From positions 528,095-592,094 of the forward strand of contig NZ_FNQZ01000001.1 of the NCBI RefSeq assembly GCF_900107545.1: a DNA stretch of 64,000 nt, written 5' to 3'. This document shows, piece by piece, positions 53,131 to 61,092 of the stretch (the stretch's first letter is position 1; the number at the start of each line of letters is the position of its first letter). Source of the stretch: Pseudobutyrivibrio sp. ACV-2 (GTDB taxonomy: Bacteria; Bacillota; Clostridia; Lachnospirales; Lachnospiraceae). The notes under the pieces are model-generated. The model was not told the DNA's origin, ran no database searches, and saw only the letters and a program-made list of their open reading frames with translations. The translations under genes and the position numbers were made by a program.

Positions 53131-53934
53131 TTACTCAATAGGGAAACAAGCTTCCGTTACATACTCATCAGGATTCTGTGTCTGTGCAGGACTCACATGA
53201 TAGATATTAAACATAGAACCATTTATTTTATATCCATTAGATTTGATCCATGACGCCACAGTTGCATATGCCTCACCCATCTGGTCGTAGCTGCCTTTAA
53301 TAATACAACTTGCAACTTTTACTTCAGGAAGAGTTTTAAACTTCACATGTTCTGTATCGTTATAAGATCCACTCACTGTCATCCACACAATGATTTCAAC
53401 ATTTTCTTCCTTGTACTCGGGGTCAAGAAACTCAGCCGCCGCAAGACACGGGTCTGCCGGCACAAGATCCTTGCATTCACTCATCATTGTATTCCAAAGC
53501 ATTCCTTCATCCTCATAGTGAGGAACCACCATCTGAACCGTGGCAGCATATCTCTCAGGTATTGTTTTTACAGTTACATCAAAACTCATATTCTGCTCCT
53601 TCCTCAGCCTCTTTCTGGCTGTTTCCAGAAGCATCAGTTTGTATTCCGTTTCTTTGGAAAGCTTTGAGAGTTCCTTCTGCCTCTCTGACAGAAAAGCATC
53701 CATCTTTTCTTTATCATCATAGCTGTCAAGGATCTTGATAATATCCGCAAGGGTAAAGCCCATATCCTTGAGTGATGTGATCCTTCCGATGGTAAAAAGC
53801 TGTTCCTCGCGATAATAGCGGTACCCGGTAAAATTATCGATTTCAGCCGGTTTCAAAAGTCCGATATCATCATAGTGACGTAACATCCTGATGCTTACTC
53901 TGGATAGTTTTGAAAATTCGCCTATTTTAAGCAT
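53131..53934 (-). CDS. MerR-family regulator with GyrI-like effector domain
   Basis: 267 residues. MLKIGEFSKLSRVSIRMLRH and GLLKPAEIDNFTGYRYY are the HTH and wing; a coiled coil runs to 115; a GyrI-like domain (VKTIPERYAATVQMVVPHYE, INGSMFNIYHVSPAQT) then binds lipophilic effectors or drugs, as in BmrR. GGAGG precedes the ATG. Its promoter at 53978-54008 contains a MerR dyad, so it should activate itself. Confidence 0.92.
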   Translation of the reverse strand: MLKIGEFSKLSRVSIRMLRHYDDIGLLKPAEIDNFTGYRYYREEQLFTIGRITSLKDMGFTLADIIKILDSYDDKEKMDAFLSERQKELSKLSKETEYKLMLLETARKRLRKEQNMSFDVTVKTIPERYAATVQMVVPHYEDEGMLWNTMMSECKDLVPADPCLAAAEFLDPEYKEENVEIIVWMTVSGSYNDTEHVKFKTLPEVKVASCIIKGSYDQMGEAYATVASWIKSNGYKINGSMFNIYHVSPAQTQNPDEYVTEACFPIE

Positions 53935-53977
53935 TTGTTCCTACCTCCATGGATGTTTTTCTCTTGAGCTCACTACA

Positions 53978-54008
53978 ACGATAATCCCTCACATAATGTG
54001 AGAGTCAA
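53978..54008 (-). promoter_or_regulatory. MerR-type promoter of the GyrI-domain regulator
   Basis: On the minus strand TTGACT (54003-54008), 19-bp spacer, TATCGT (53978-53983). The spacer holds CTCACATTATGTGAG, a palindrome with 6-bp arms. Confidence 0.8.
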
Positions 54009-54078
54009 TATACTTTTTTTATATTTTCATAAAATGTAAAACTGGAAGTTATTTTTTCTTTGTCAATTATCCCGCAAG

Positions 54079-54177
54079 TTATTTTCTAAGTGATGTATGT
54101 ACCATTACTGAATCACCATTCTGAAGCCCAACACTTTTTAATGCACTTACTATATCTGATTTAATGATAGTCTTCAT
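54079..54177 (-). pseudogene. Aminoglycoside 3-N-acetyltransferase remnant
   Basis: 32 residues: IIKSDIVSALKSVGLQNGDS and VMVHTSLRK, the start of AAC(3)-type acetyltransferases (normally about 265 residues), then a stop. GGGGGAGT precedes the ATG. Nothing downstream continues the gene, so it is a truncated, inactive relic. Confidence 0.65.
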
Positions 54178-54211
54178 ACTCCCCCCTGTTAGACATTTTA
54201 AACTGGAAGCT

Positions 54212-54739
54212 TTATTCCAGATTCAAAGCTTCTCTTATAGCACTTTCATAATTTTTGTCTATTAGTATCACTTGATCACCTGTCCGTCCAAAACCTTCTA
54301 TATTCTTCTGATTATCATTTTTTAACCAAACAGTAGTACAATCAGAATCATCAAGTCGGGTTTCGATGTCCGAACCATGATTCCGTATATCATCAAAATG
54401 TGCATCAATATACACATCCGTCATTGCCAGACAAATGAACTTAATTTCGGCCAAATAAGCATCATCGAAATCCTTCCGCCAATCGTAAGGAATATAACAG
54501 CCCTCCACAATAAGATTTTGCTTATTTTCTATCGCTGTCTTAATGATTTCTCGAACAATCGGCCAGAGATAGCAAGTGAGATCATCGTCATCCTCAGGAG
54601 TAAGTTTCGTATTTCCACTTCTGATCAAACCCATCTTCAGATGATCGACTGATACATATGGATATTTGTATTTTTCAAGCATCCGCTGAGCAAGAACAGT
54701 CTTGCCGGTATGTGACGCCCCAGTAATAATAACAATCAT
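54212..54739 (-). CDS. P-loop kinase-like protein
   Basis: 175 residues. Walker A GASHTGKT near residue 7, VSVDHLKMGLIRS near 28, and NLIVEGCYIPYDWRKDFDDA near 75 place it among small nucleotide or sugar kinases of the AAA/adenylate-kinase type. AGAGGT precedes the ATG. Substrate unknown. Confidence 0.75.
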   Translation of the reverse strand: MIVIITGASHTGKTVLAQRMLEKYKYPYVSVDHLKMGLIRSGNTKLTPEDDDDLTCYLWPIVREIIKTAIENKQNLIVEGCYIPYDWRKDFDDAYLAEIKFICLAMTDVYIDAHFDDIRNHGSDIETRLDDSDCTTVWLKNDNQKNIEGFGRTGDQVILIDKNYESAIREALNLE

Positions 54740-54884
54740 AATTCAAATACCTCTTGTCGGTTATCCTGAAATACGATTTACCTCTATAAATACCGATTTG
54801 TTAATTTCACTGCCTTTAATTATACAGAATCCTTAGTCTTCACGAAATACCAAATCTATATTCCTGATAACAAGATACATCTTT

Positions 54885-54998
54885 CTAGTACTGCCAATTT
54901 CTCTTCTGGCGAGCAGTAAGTTCAACATCAGCTCCTCTAACGGCAAGTTCAGCCTTTAACGCATCCTGGAAACCTTCTTTGAAACGTTCATAATCCAT
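54885..54998 (-). pseudogene. DUF5688-type N-terminal fragment
   Basis: 37 residues: MDYERFKEGFQDALKAELAV then RGADVELTARQ. Lachnospiraceae DUF5688 proteins of about 300 residues start this way. GGAG precedes the ATG. The rest is missing. It follows the sirtuin terminator. Confidence 0.45.
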
Positions 54999-55072
54999 AT
55001 TCAATTTTCTCCTTTTCTTTGACAGTTTTAATAGAAACACCGGTGCGCGCTTACCGGTTTCGGATAACAAAA

Positions 55073-55115
55073 AAGCGCCACACACGACCTTGAGGGTTTG
55101 GTCATGTGGACGCTT
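55073..55115 (-). terminator. Terminator of the sirtuin operon
   Basis: On the minus strand AAGCGTCCACATGACC pairs imperfectly with GGTCGTGTGTGGCGCTT and is followed by six T, 12 bases after the sirtuin stop. Confidence 0.85.
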
Positions 55116-55126
55116 AAATCTGCTTC

Positions 55127-56140
55127 CTATTCTTCTGCAAAAGAAAAACAAGTGAGGGGCTTTTGTAATATGGTTGCAATATCACCATCAATACATATAC
55201 TTCTATCTGCAATTTCCTCTGGGCAGAATGATTCACCATAATTTAAGCAGGCATATACCGCTTTTTCATTTGCCAGCGTCATCTGCCAAAATGGATACTT
55301 TATGATTACGGGCGTATTAGCTCCTACTCCCAGCTCAAGATAAAGAACATGAAGATTCTCATGTCTACGAATAAAATCAGAGTATGCTGCAGATGCCCTA
55401 TGCCATCCTTCATCTTCGACAAAAGAATCATCAGCTCTCAAATTCATAGTCATATCAGAGCCGTCATCAGGGCACTTTGGAATCATCTTAGAAGGAATCT
55501 CCATCAGTAGCTTACCGTCAATCGGTACCTGAAATACTCCCTGATCATCTCTTACAAACCCTTGTGCTTCCATAGCTTTCATTACCCACTCTTCATTATC
55601 AAAGGTTTTCTGAATATCAAGATTCACGCTCTGAAACAAACCATAATCACCCTGAGTATAGAACAGTCTTTTCTTGTCAAAACCTGCTCTTTGAAACTGG
55701 TGATCTACATTTGTTGTGATAACAAAATAATCCTTATCGGAAACTATCTTAAGAAGATCCCTATACACTGGCTTTGGAGCATCAATATATCTGTTAAAAT
55801 AAATATGTCTCGCCCACCAAGCCCAGCGGATTTCTTCACTAGGAAACGGATAGAATTCTCCTGAATATATATCTCTTATTCCAAATCTTTTGGCAAAATC
55901 ATAGAAGTATTTCTCAAAACGTTCTCCACTATAAGTCAATCCAGCAGATGTAGATAGTCCGGCACCTGCGCCAATGACAATGGCGTCTGCTTCCTTGATT
56001 TCTTGCAAAAGCCTTTTTATTTGCTCTTCTTCGCTTCCTTTACCATAGGACATGCTTCTAGTAAAGTATCTCACAGCATTCATTCCTTTCTCTATAGTTT
56101 CCTGATAACCATTAGGAATATCATCATATAAGTTTTTCAT
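55127..56140 (-). CDS. Class M sirtuin (SirTM), protein ADP-ribosyltransferase type
   Basis: 337 residues. NAD-binding GAGAGLSTSAGLTYSGERF near residue 60 and ITTNVDHQFQRAGF near 143. The canonical catalytic HG is replaced by Gln in FYTQGDYGLFQS, the mark of class M sirtuins, which ADP-ribosylate a lipoylated carrier rather than deacylate. The start at 56140 is preferred; it overlaps the macrodomain gene by 17 bases. The family usually travels with a macrodomain, GcvH-L and LplA2; only the macrodomain is here. Confidence 0.9.
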   Translation of the reverse strand: MKNLYDDIPNGYQETIEKGMNAVRYFTRSMSYGKGSEEEQIKRLLQEIKEADAIVIGAGAGLSTSAGLTYSGERFEKYFYDFAKRFGIRDIYSGEFYPFPSEEIRWAWWARHIYFNRYIDAPKPVYRDLLKIVSDKDYFVITTNVDHQFQRAGFDKKRLFYTQGDYGLFQSVNLDIQKTFDNEEWVMKAMEAQGFVRDDQGVFQVPIDGKLLMEIPSKMIPKCPDDGSDMTMNLRADDSFVEDEGWHRASAAYSDFIRRHENLHVLYLELGVGANTPVIIKYPFWQMTLANEKAVYACLNYGESFCPEEIADRSICIDGDIATILQKPLTCFSFAEE

Positions 56141-56936
56141 AAATGGCCTTATCCTCATCTTTGAAAACATTGAATATCACCCTTTCTACCTTACCAGGAT
56201 TTTCACGAAGCCATTCTGACACAGTCTTAAAGGCAATCTCAGCTGCTCTCTCGTTAGGAAAATGAAATACCCCTGTTGAGATACAGCAAAATGCAACGCT
56301 CTTAAGGCCATTTTCAGCACACATATCCAAAGTGTTTCTATAGCAGTTCTCCAAATCCTTTTCCAATTCAGGAGTAAGTTTGTACTGAACAATTGGTCCT
56401 ACTATATGAATTACTTTCTTTGCTGGAAGATTATAAGCTTCAGTAAGCATTGGAACGGCGGTCGGCTGTTCATAGTCTCTTCCATATCTGGTTCGAAGTT
56501 CATTCATCTGCCTGTTGCACTCAGCTCTTAATTGCACTCCTGCAAAAGTATGAATACAGTTATCTATACAGGTGTGCATCGGAACAAAACAACCAAGCAT
56601 CTGCGAATTAGCGGCATTAACAATAGCATCCACCGAAAGTCTTGTGATATCCCCTTGCCAGATAGAAAGTCCATCCCTGATAACCGGGATGTCTGATAGA
56701 TTCACCACACCCTTTTCAGCCGCTCTTTCCGTCAGATATTCATCCTGTACTTTCATTACCTCAGAGGACAATTCTTTTGGCATACGGATGTTCATAAGCG
56801 ACCTTAAGATTCGTATTTTATCTTCCGTACTATTTGGAGTCTGTAATTCCTTATATTCATCTGAATCTGCCTTGAACTCTTCTACAAGATAATCAAGACG
56901 TTCTTCCTGTGTTGATTTTTTAGCCTTAGTTTCCAT
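56124..56936 (-). CDS. Zinc-dependent macrodomain ADP-ribosyl hydrolase
   Basis: 270 residues. Macrodomain core WQGDITRLSVDAIVNAANSQ near residue 100 and ISTGVFHFPNERAAEIAFKT near 220. GCFVPMHTCIDNCIHTFAG provides the Cys/His/Cys zinc site of Zn-macro proteins, which remove ADP-ribose placed by SirTM. The ATG at 56936 is preferred because AGAAGG precedes it. Directly overlaps the sirtuin gene: a writer-eraser pair. Confidence 0.9.
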   Translation of the reverse strand: METKAKKSTQEERLDYLVEEFKADSDEYKELQTPNSTEDKIRILRSLMNIRMPKELSSEVMKVQDEYLTERAAEKGVVNLSDIPVIRDGLSIWQGDITRLSVDAIVNAANSQMLGCFVPMHTCIDNCIHTFAGVQLRAECNRQMNELRTRYGRDYEQPTAVPMLTEAYNLPAKKVIHIVGPIVQYKLTPELEKDLENCYRNTLDMCAENGLKSVAFCCISTGVFHFPNERAAEIAFKTVSEWLRENPGKVERVIFNVFKDEDKAIYEKLI

Positions 56937-56989
56937 ATTCCACATCCTTCTAAAAAAGACTCTGAAGTAAACACCTCAGAGTCTCATTG

Positions 56990-57430
56990 TTAAGCTTCTT
57001 TTGCCAACAGTTCCTGCATTCCGGATCTTAAATCATTAAGAGTGTATTTTTTCATCTCTGATTCCATCGCTTCCTGGATGCTTTTCAACTTATCATCCAA
57101 AAGTAAATGGATATTCCTACCAACAGGGCACTCTGGATTTGGTGATTCATGGAATCTAAATAAATCTCCATCCTCCAAAGGCTCAATTGCCTGATACACA
57201 TCATAAAAAGTTATGTCTTTAAGATCTCTTGTAAGCTCTATTCCGCCTGTTCCTCTGATAACATTTATTAGTCCTGCGTTCTTAAGCTGAGTAAGTATCT
57301 TTCTAACGATGACAGGATTCGTATTTATACTGGCTGCAAGAAAATCGCTCGTTACCTTGTGTTCATCTTTAAATGTATCTACACATGTAAAAATATGAAG
57401 TGCAACCGTAAATCTGCTTGATATCTGCAT
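56990..57430 (-). CDS. Rrf2-family transcriptional regulator
   Basis: 146 residues. MQISSRFTVALHIFTCV and LAASINTNPVIVRKILTQLK form the winged helix; NAGLINVIRGTGGIELTRDL is the wing. Only one Cys follows in the region where FeS-binding members have three (SPNPECPVGRNIH), so a cluster is unlikely; this resembles the YwnA group. ATG at 57430 follows GGAGAGA. Probably controls itself and the SnoaL gene upstream. Confidence 0.9.
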   Translation of the reverse strand: MQISSRFTVALHIFTCVDTFKDEHKVTSDFLAASINTNPVIVRKILTQLKNAGLINVIRGTGGIELTRDLKDITFYDVYQAIEPLEDGDLFRFHESPNPECPVGRNIHLLLDDKLKSIQEAMESEMKKYTLNDLRSGMQELLAKEA

Positions 57431-57540
57431 TTTTAATCTCTCCATTCCATTTCGGTCGGTGCAGAACAATCGTCCACTAGACGATTTGCTCCCTCCTGTC
57501 ACCATTTTACTTCGTGGCAGATGTAGTTGCAATGGTTACA

Positions 57541-58311
57541 TTAAAACTTTCCATTTTCATTAGCCCATGTAGACTTATCAGCTAATGTCTCCATTACATC
57601 CCAGTGCTCTGCGATAAATCCGTTCTCAACACGAAACAGATCATAGTAGGTTGTAGGTACACCGCCAAAGGTTCCTTCTGAGCAGGCAAGAGCATAATCT
57701 CCATCTGCAAGAACCATATGAGTCTTGTTATAAACCATTGAGATTCCCTGCTTAGCCATAGCTTCAAGTGCAGCTCCAAGACCTGAAAGACCATCTGCAA
57801 TTGAAGTATTATGCTGGATATATTTATCTCCATCATAGTAAGAAGTGAGCTTGTCAGGATTCTCCCCACGAAGTACATCGCCTACAAATCCGGCAACAAC
57901 ATTACGTGTCTCTTCCTTGTCTACATCTTTCTTCTCAAGAGTTCCATCAATCTGAGTATGTCCTGAAGGATTAGGAGCTGCCTTGTCTGCCAGATTATCC
58001 CAGTGTTCTGCAATCTTACCGTCTGCATCAAAGCGGAATACATCAAATCCGACCTGCTCTCCTGCTCCTGCAAAATTATATACTGTCTGAAGGAAAACCT
58101 TATCTCCATCCTCAAATGAACGAATGTTATTAACTGTTGTTTTTACAGGTGCCTGTGCAAGTCCTTCAACTGCTGCGACAAATGCATCTGCCCCTGTTCC
58201 AAATGCGAGGTTATGCTGAATATAACCTGGTGCAAGAAGTTCTTTTGCCTTTGCTGTATCTCCTGATACGAATGTTCCGATGAGTGCTAATGCTTTTTCC
58301 TTATTTGTCAT
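57541..58311 (-). CDS. Protein with two SnoaL-like (NTF2) domains
   Basis: 256 residues in two halves of about 125. First half: ELLAPGYIQHNLAFGTGADA and VGFDVFRFDADGKIAEHWDN; second: KYIQHNTSIADGLSGLGAAL and YYDLFRVENGFIAEHWDVME. Both halves keep Y-I-Q-H-N and the A-E-H-W-D end that shape the pocket, so the protein arose by duplication. ATG at 58311 follows GGAAA. Often found with Rrf2/YwnA regulators and linked to oxidative or electrophile stress. Confidence 0.82.
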   Translation of the reverse strand: MTNKEKALALIGTFVSGDTAKAKELLAPGYIQHNLAFGTGADAFVAAVEGLAQAPVKTTVNNIRSFEDGDKVFLQTVYNFAGAGEQVGFDVFRFDADGKIAEHWDNLADKAAPNPSGHTQIDGTLEKKDVDKEETRNVVAGFVGDVLRGENPDKLTSYYDGDKYIQHNTSIADGLSGLGAALEAMAKQGISMVYNKTHMVLADGDYALACSEGTFGGVPTTYYDLFRVENGFIAEHWDVMETLADKSTWANENGKF

Positions 58312-58505
58312 AATTATTTTCCTTTCTGGGCTCTGCCCTGCGAGGTAATTATCCTCGAATGTTAAAAAGTTCATTGTTGTAACCATTGTGATTGCATCCG
58401 ATGGTGTTAATATAGCACCGTTTCGATGTAATATCAATGATTACATCTAAAATTTTTCAAAAAAATTTTCTTCGACTTCCTCCCTTCCAAACTTTTGCAA
58501 TCAAA

Positions 58506-58537
58506 AAGGACAGCCCCTGCGTAGAAAGACTGCCCTT
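58506..58537 (-). terminator. Terminator of the marR-MATE operon
   Basis: On the minus strand AAGGGCAG pairs with CTGTCCTT and is followed by TTTTTG, about 40 bases after the MATE stop. Confidence 0.65.
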
Positions 58538-58577
58538 CAATAACAATATTCAATTTTAGAATCTATAATTGTCAAAC

Positions 58578-59942
58578 TTAAACATAATGATATTTATTTC
58601 TATATCGTAACAAGCAAAATAACGAAAACACAAATGCCAGTCCTTCAGCCACAACGATAGCTGTCCACACTCCATTCAGTCCAAAAAATACTGGAAGAAT
58701 CAGTACCGCTATTACCTGGAACGCCAAAGTCCTAAGAAATGATATGGCCGCCGATATTACTCCATTATTAAGTCCTGTAAAGAATGCCGATGAGAATACA
58801 CTCCATCCAACAAATAAGTATGCAATGGAATAGATTAGAATTGCATGATGTGTCATCTCATATAAGGAAACATCATTCTTCGCAAATATGCCAGCCAAAA
58901 ATCCTGCAGCCAAAAGAGATACAACTGTCATAACGATACATGCACCTGCCACAAGTTTGATGCTTCTTTTGAAAACATTTTTAAGCTCATCATAATTTCC
59001 AGCACCAAGATTATATCCTGCAATAGGAGCAACTCCCATGGAATACCCCATGAAAATACCAATAAACACAAAGTTCGTATACATGATAATACCGTATGCG
59101 GATACACCCTGCTCTCCGGCAAATTTCATCAGCTGAAAATTATAAAGCATGTTTACAATCGACATGGATACATTAGAGCAAAATTCCGAAGAACCATTCA
59201 CTACCGCTTTACCTAAAGCTGAAAAATCGATTAACGGCTTCCCTAGTCTAAGCTTCGAACCATTAGGTCCAAAGAAATAAAATAGTGGAACTAAACCACC
59301 AATAAACTGCCCAATAATAGTCGCAAGTGCTGCGCTCCAAAGTCCCCAGCCTAAGAATCCCATGAAAACTGCATCCAGAATCATATTTGTAATACCGGCA
59401 ATCAGTGTAATCTTAAGCCCAAGCTGTGGTCTTTCCGCTGTAATCATAAAGGATTGAAAACAGTTCTGAAGCATGAATGCTGGAAGTCCAACAAAAGAAA
59501 CCCTGGCATAGATAATGCAATATGGCAACATCTCATCACTTGCACCCAAGAGCACCGCCACCTGCGGTGTGAAAATAAATCCAACGACAGAAAGCAATAT
59601 CCCTAATCCAAGTGCCGTATATATGATAAAGGAAAAGATACCATTTGCCTTTTTCTCTTCTCCAAGTCCTAATGTCAATGCTACTAAAGCGCTTCCACCA
59701 GCACCAAACATAAATCCGATTGCAGAGAAAAACATGACAAATGGAAAGATTAGGTTCAACGCTGCAAAAGGTGTACTACCTACATAATTTGAAACAAAAA
59801 ATCCATCCACGACTGTATAGATGGATGCAAATATCATCATTAACATGGATGACATAGTAAATCGAATCAAGGAAGAATAAGTAAAATGATTCGACAATTC
59901 TATAGCATTATGTTTTACTTTTTTTCTAAAAATACTTCTCAC
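58578..59942 (-). CDS. MATE-family multidrug efflux transporter
   Basis: 454 residues, twelve membrane segments. MATE landmarks: TVVDGFFVSNYVGSTPFAAL near residue 45, FGAGGSALVALTLGLGEEKK near 80, and PIAGYNLGAGNYDELKNVFK near 310. Uses a sodium or proton gradient to pump out drugs. GTG start after AGAGGT, 10 bases behind the marR stop. Confidence 0.93.
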   Translation of the reverse strand: MRSIFRKKVKHNAIELSNHFTYSSLIRFTMSSMLMMIFASIYTVVDGFFVSNYVGSTPFAALNLIFPFVMFFSAIGFMFGAGGSALVALTLGLGEEKKANGIFSFIIYTALGLGILLSVVGFIFTPQVAVLLGASDEMLPYCIIYARVSFVGLPAFMLQNCFQSFMITAERPQLGLKITLIAGITNMILDAVFMGFLGWGLWSAALATIIGQFIGGLVPLFYFFGPNGSKLRLGKPLIDFSALGKAVVNGSSEFCSNVSMSIVNMLYNFQLMKFAGEQGVSAYGIIMYTNFVFIGIFMGYSMGVAPIAGYNLGAGNYDELKNVFKRSIKLVAGACIVMTVVSLLAAGFLAGIFAKNDVSLYEMTHHAILIYSIAYLFVGWSVFSSAFFTGLNNGVISAAISFLRTLAFQVIAVLILPVFFGLNGVWTAIVVAEGLAFVFSLFCLLRYRNKYHYV

Positions 59943-59952
59943 AAATACCTCT

Positions 59953-60387
59953 CTAAACCTCTAATTTATCACACTCATCCTTGAGCATGTCTAAATATCT
60001 TGTGTACAAATCGATAAAGATTTTCCTCTCTTCTAGCGTCCAGGAGTTAAAGATCCTGTTTTCCATCTCAATTAAAATACTAATCTTCTCATCAATAATT
60101 TTTCGTCCTTTTTTTGTCGGGATAAGCTTTTCATTCTTTTGACCAGACAAAGGCTGAAGAATTCCATCATTAATCATCTTTTTAATTGCAGAATTGATGG
60201 TCTGCTTGCTGAGACCTGATAAACTACAGATAGCCTTCTGGGATACATTTTCATCAACTGCCACAGAATACAAAACAATGGATTCCGTATCCGTCAATCC
60301 CAGCTTGCGATTGATTTCGTGATATACATTTGAAATTTCTCCATAAATGGCATCAAACTGATGCATTGTATTATCCTGCTTTTGCAT
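59953..60387 (-). CDS. MarR-family transcriptional regulator
   Basis: 144 residues. Winged helix with SQKAICSLSGLSKQTINSAI and GILQPLSGQKNEKLIPTKKG; the N- and C-terminal helices form the dimer. AAGGAGGT precedes the ATG. Two copies of the probable operator lie in its promoter, so it represses itself and the MATE pump until a drug-like ligand binds. Confidence 0.92.
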   Translation of the reverse strand: MQKQDNTMHQFDAIYGEISNVYHEINRKLGLTDTESIVLYSVAVDENVSQKAICSLSGLSKQTINSAIKKMINDGILQPLSGQKNEKLIPTKKGRKIIDEKISILIEMENRIFNSWTLEERKIFIDLYTRYLDMLKDECDKLEV

Positions 60388-60397
60388 AGTACCTCCT

Positions 60398-60448
60398 TAG
60401 TCCGATTTCAGACTTTTACATTTTAGTCCGATTTCAGACTTTTGTCAA
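60398..60448 (-). promoter_or_regulatory. Promoter with duplicated MarR operator
   Basis: On the minus strand TTGACA (60443-60448), 17-bp spacer, TAAAAT (60420-60425). The 20-bp word TAGTCCGATTTCAGACTTTT on the plus strand occurs twice, at 60398-60417 and 60424-60443. Each has AGTC / GACT arms. One copy fills the spacer, the other lies between start site and ribosome site, an ideal layout for repression. Confidence 0.85.
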
Positions 60449-60567
60449 GTCAAAAAATAAGAGACACCCTCAATGGTCAACTTTTATAATAGCGTTTACA
60501 ATCTGGCGTTCAAGAACCGCCACACAACATCTTCTCAAGCAGTGATAGAAGCAGTTTTTTAGCAGTA

Positions 60568-60850
60568 ATGCATCCCGTATATCGATAATGCGTATTCAGG
60601 ATGCATAGCGTTAAATATTTTTTCATCCCAAATACCAAAATCTTACCTATGGGATGCATTGCGCTAAAAATTATCTAAAAACTCATGCATCCCTAAATCT
60701 CAAAACCGGCCTATGGGTTGCATTTCTCTATAATCCTCTCTTAAAGCTATGCATCCCAAAACAAATAAATCGCATTTGGGATGCATAGCTTCAAACAGGC
60801 TCCATTATCATTCATCCCAAATCTATAAATTTCCTATCTGGGATGCATTT
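60568..60850. repeat. Five-copy tandem array of GCATCCC stem-loops
   Basis: Left arms CATCCC (mostly TGCATCCC) start at 60571, 60624, 60688, 60752 and 60813; right arms are GGGATGCA or a close variant. Loops of about 20-21 nt differ between units, and the linkers differ too. Units repeat every 53-64 bp. The last right arm is followed by TTTTTCT, as in a terminator. The array fills the gap between marR and the ATPase gene. Confidence 0.9.
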
Positions 60851-60923
60851 TTCTCCCTAGCACTGTCCAACTCATCACTTTTATAACAAATTTGAACATA
60901 AAAAGCCTCACGTCCCTACAAAA

Positions 60924-60959
60924 AAATCCAGGTCTTCCGGAACTGGAAAACCTGGATTT
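60924..60959 (-). terminator. Terminator downstream of the ATPase gene
   Basis: On the minus strand AAATCCAGGT / ACCTGGATTT around a 16-nt loop, then six T. It lies about 130 bases after the ATPase stop. No gene is visible in the stretch between. Confidence 0.75.
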
Positions 60960-61092
60960 AAAAATCTAATTATGTTACTTCTACAAATAATCTCAGATTA
61001 CTTGTTAGCAATAGCTGCCTGTGCTGTTCTGCAAACCTACGACACTTTTTGCAATCCCTAAAAAGGCTCTATCACCTATTGGGATTTCGCAT

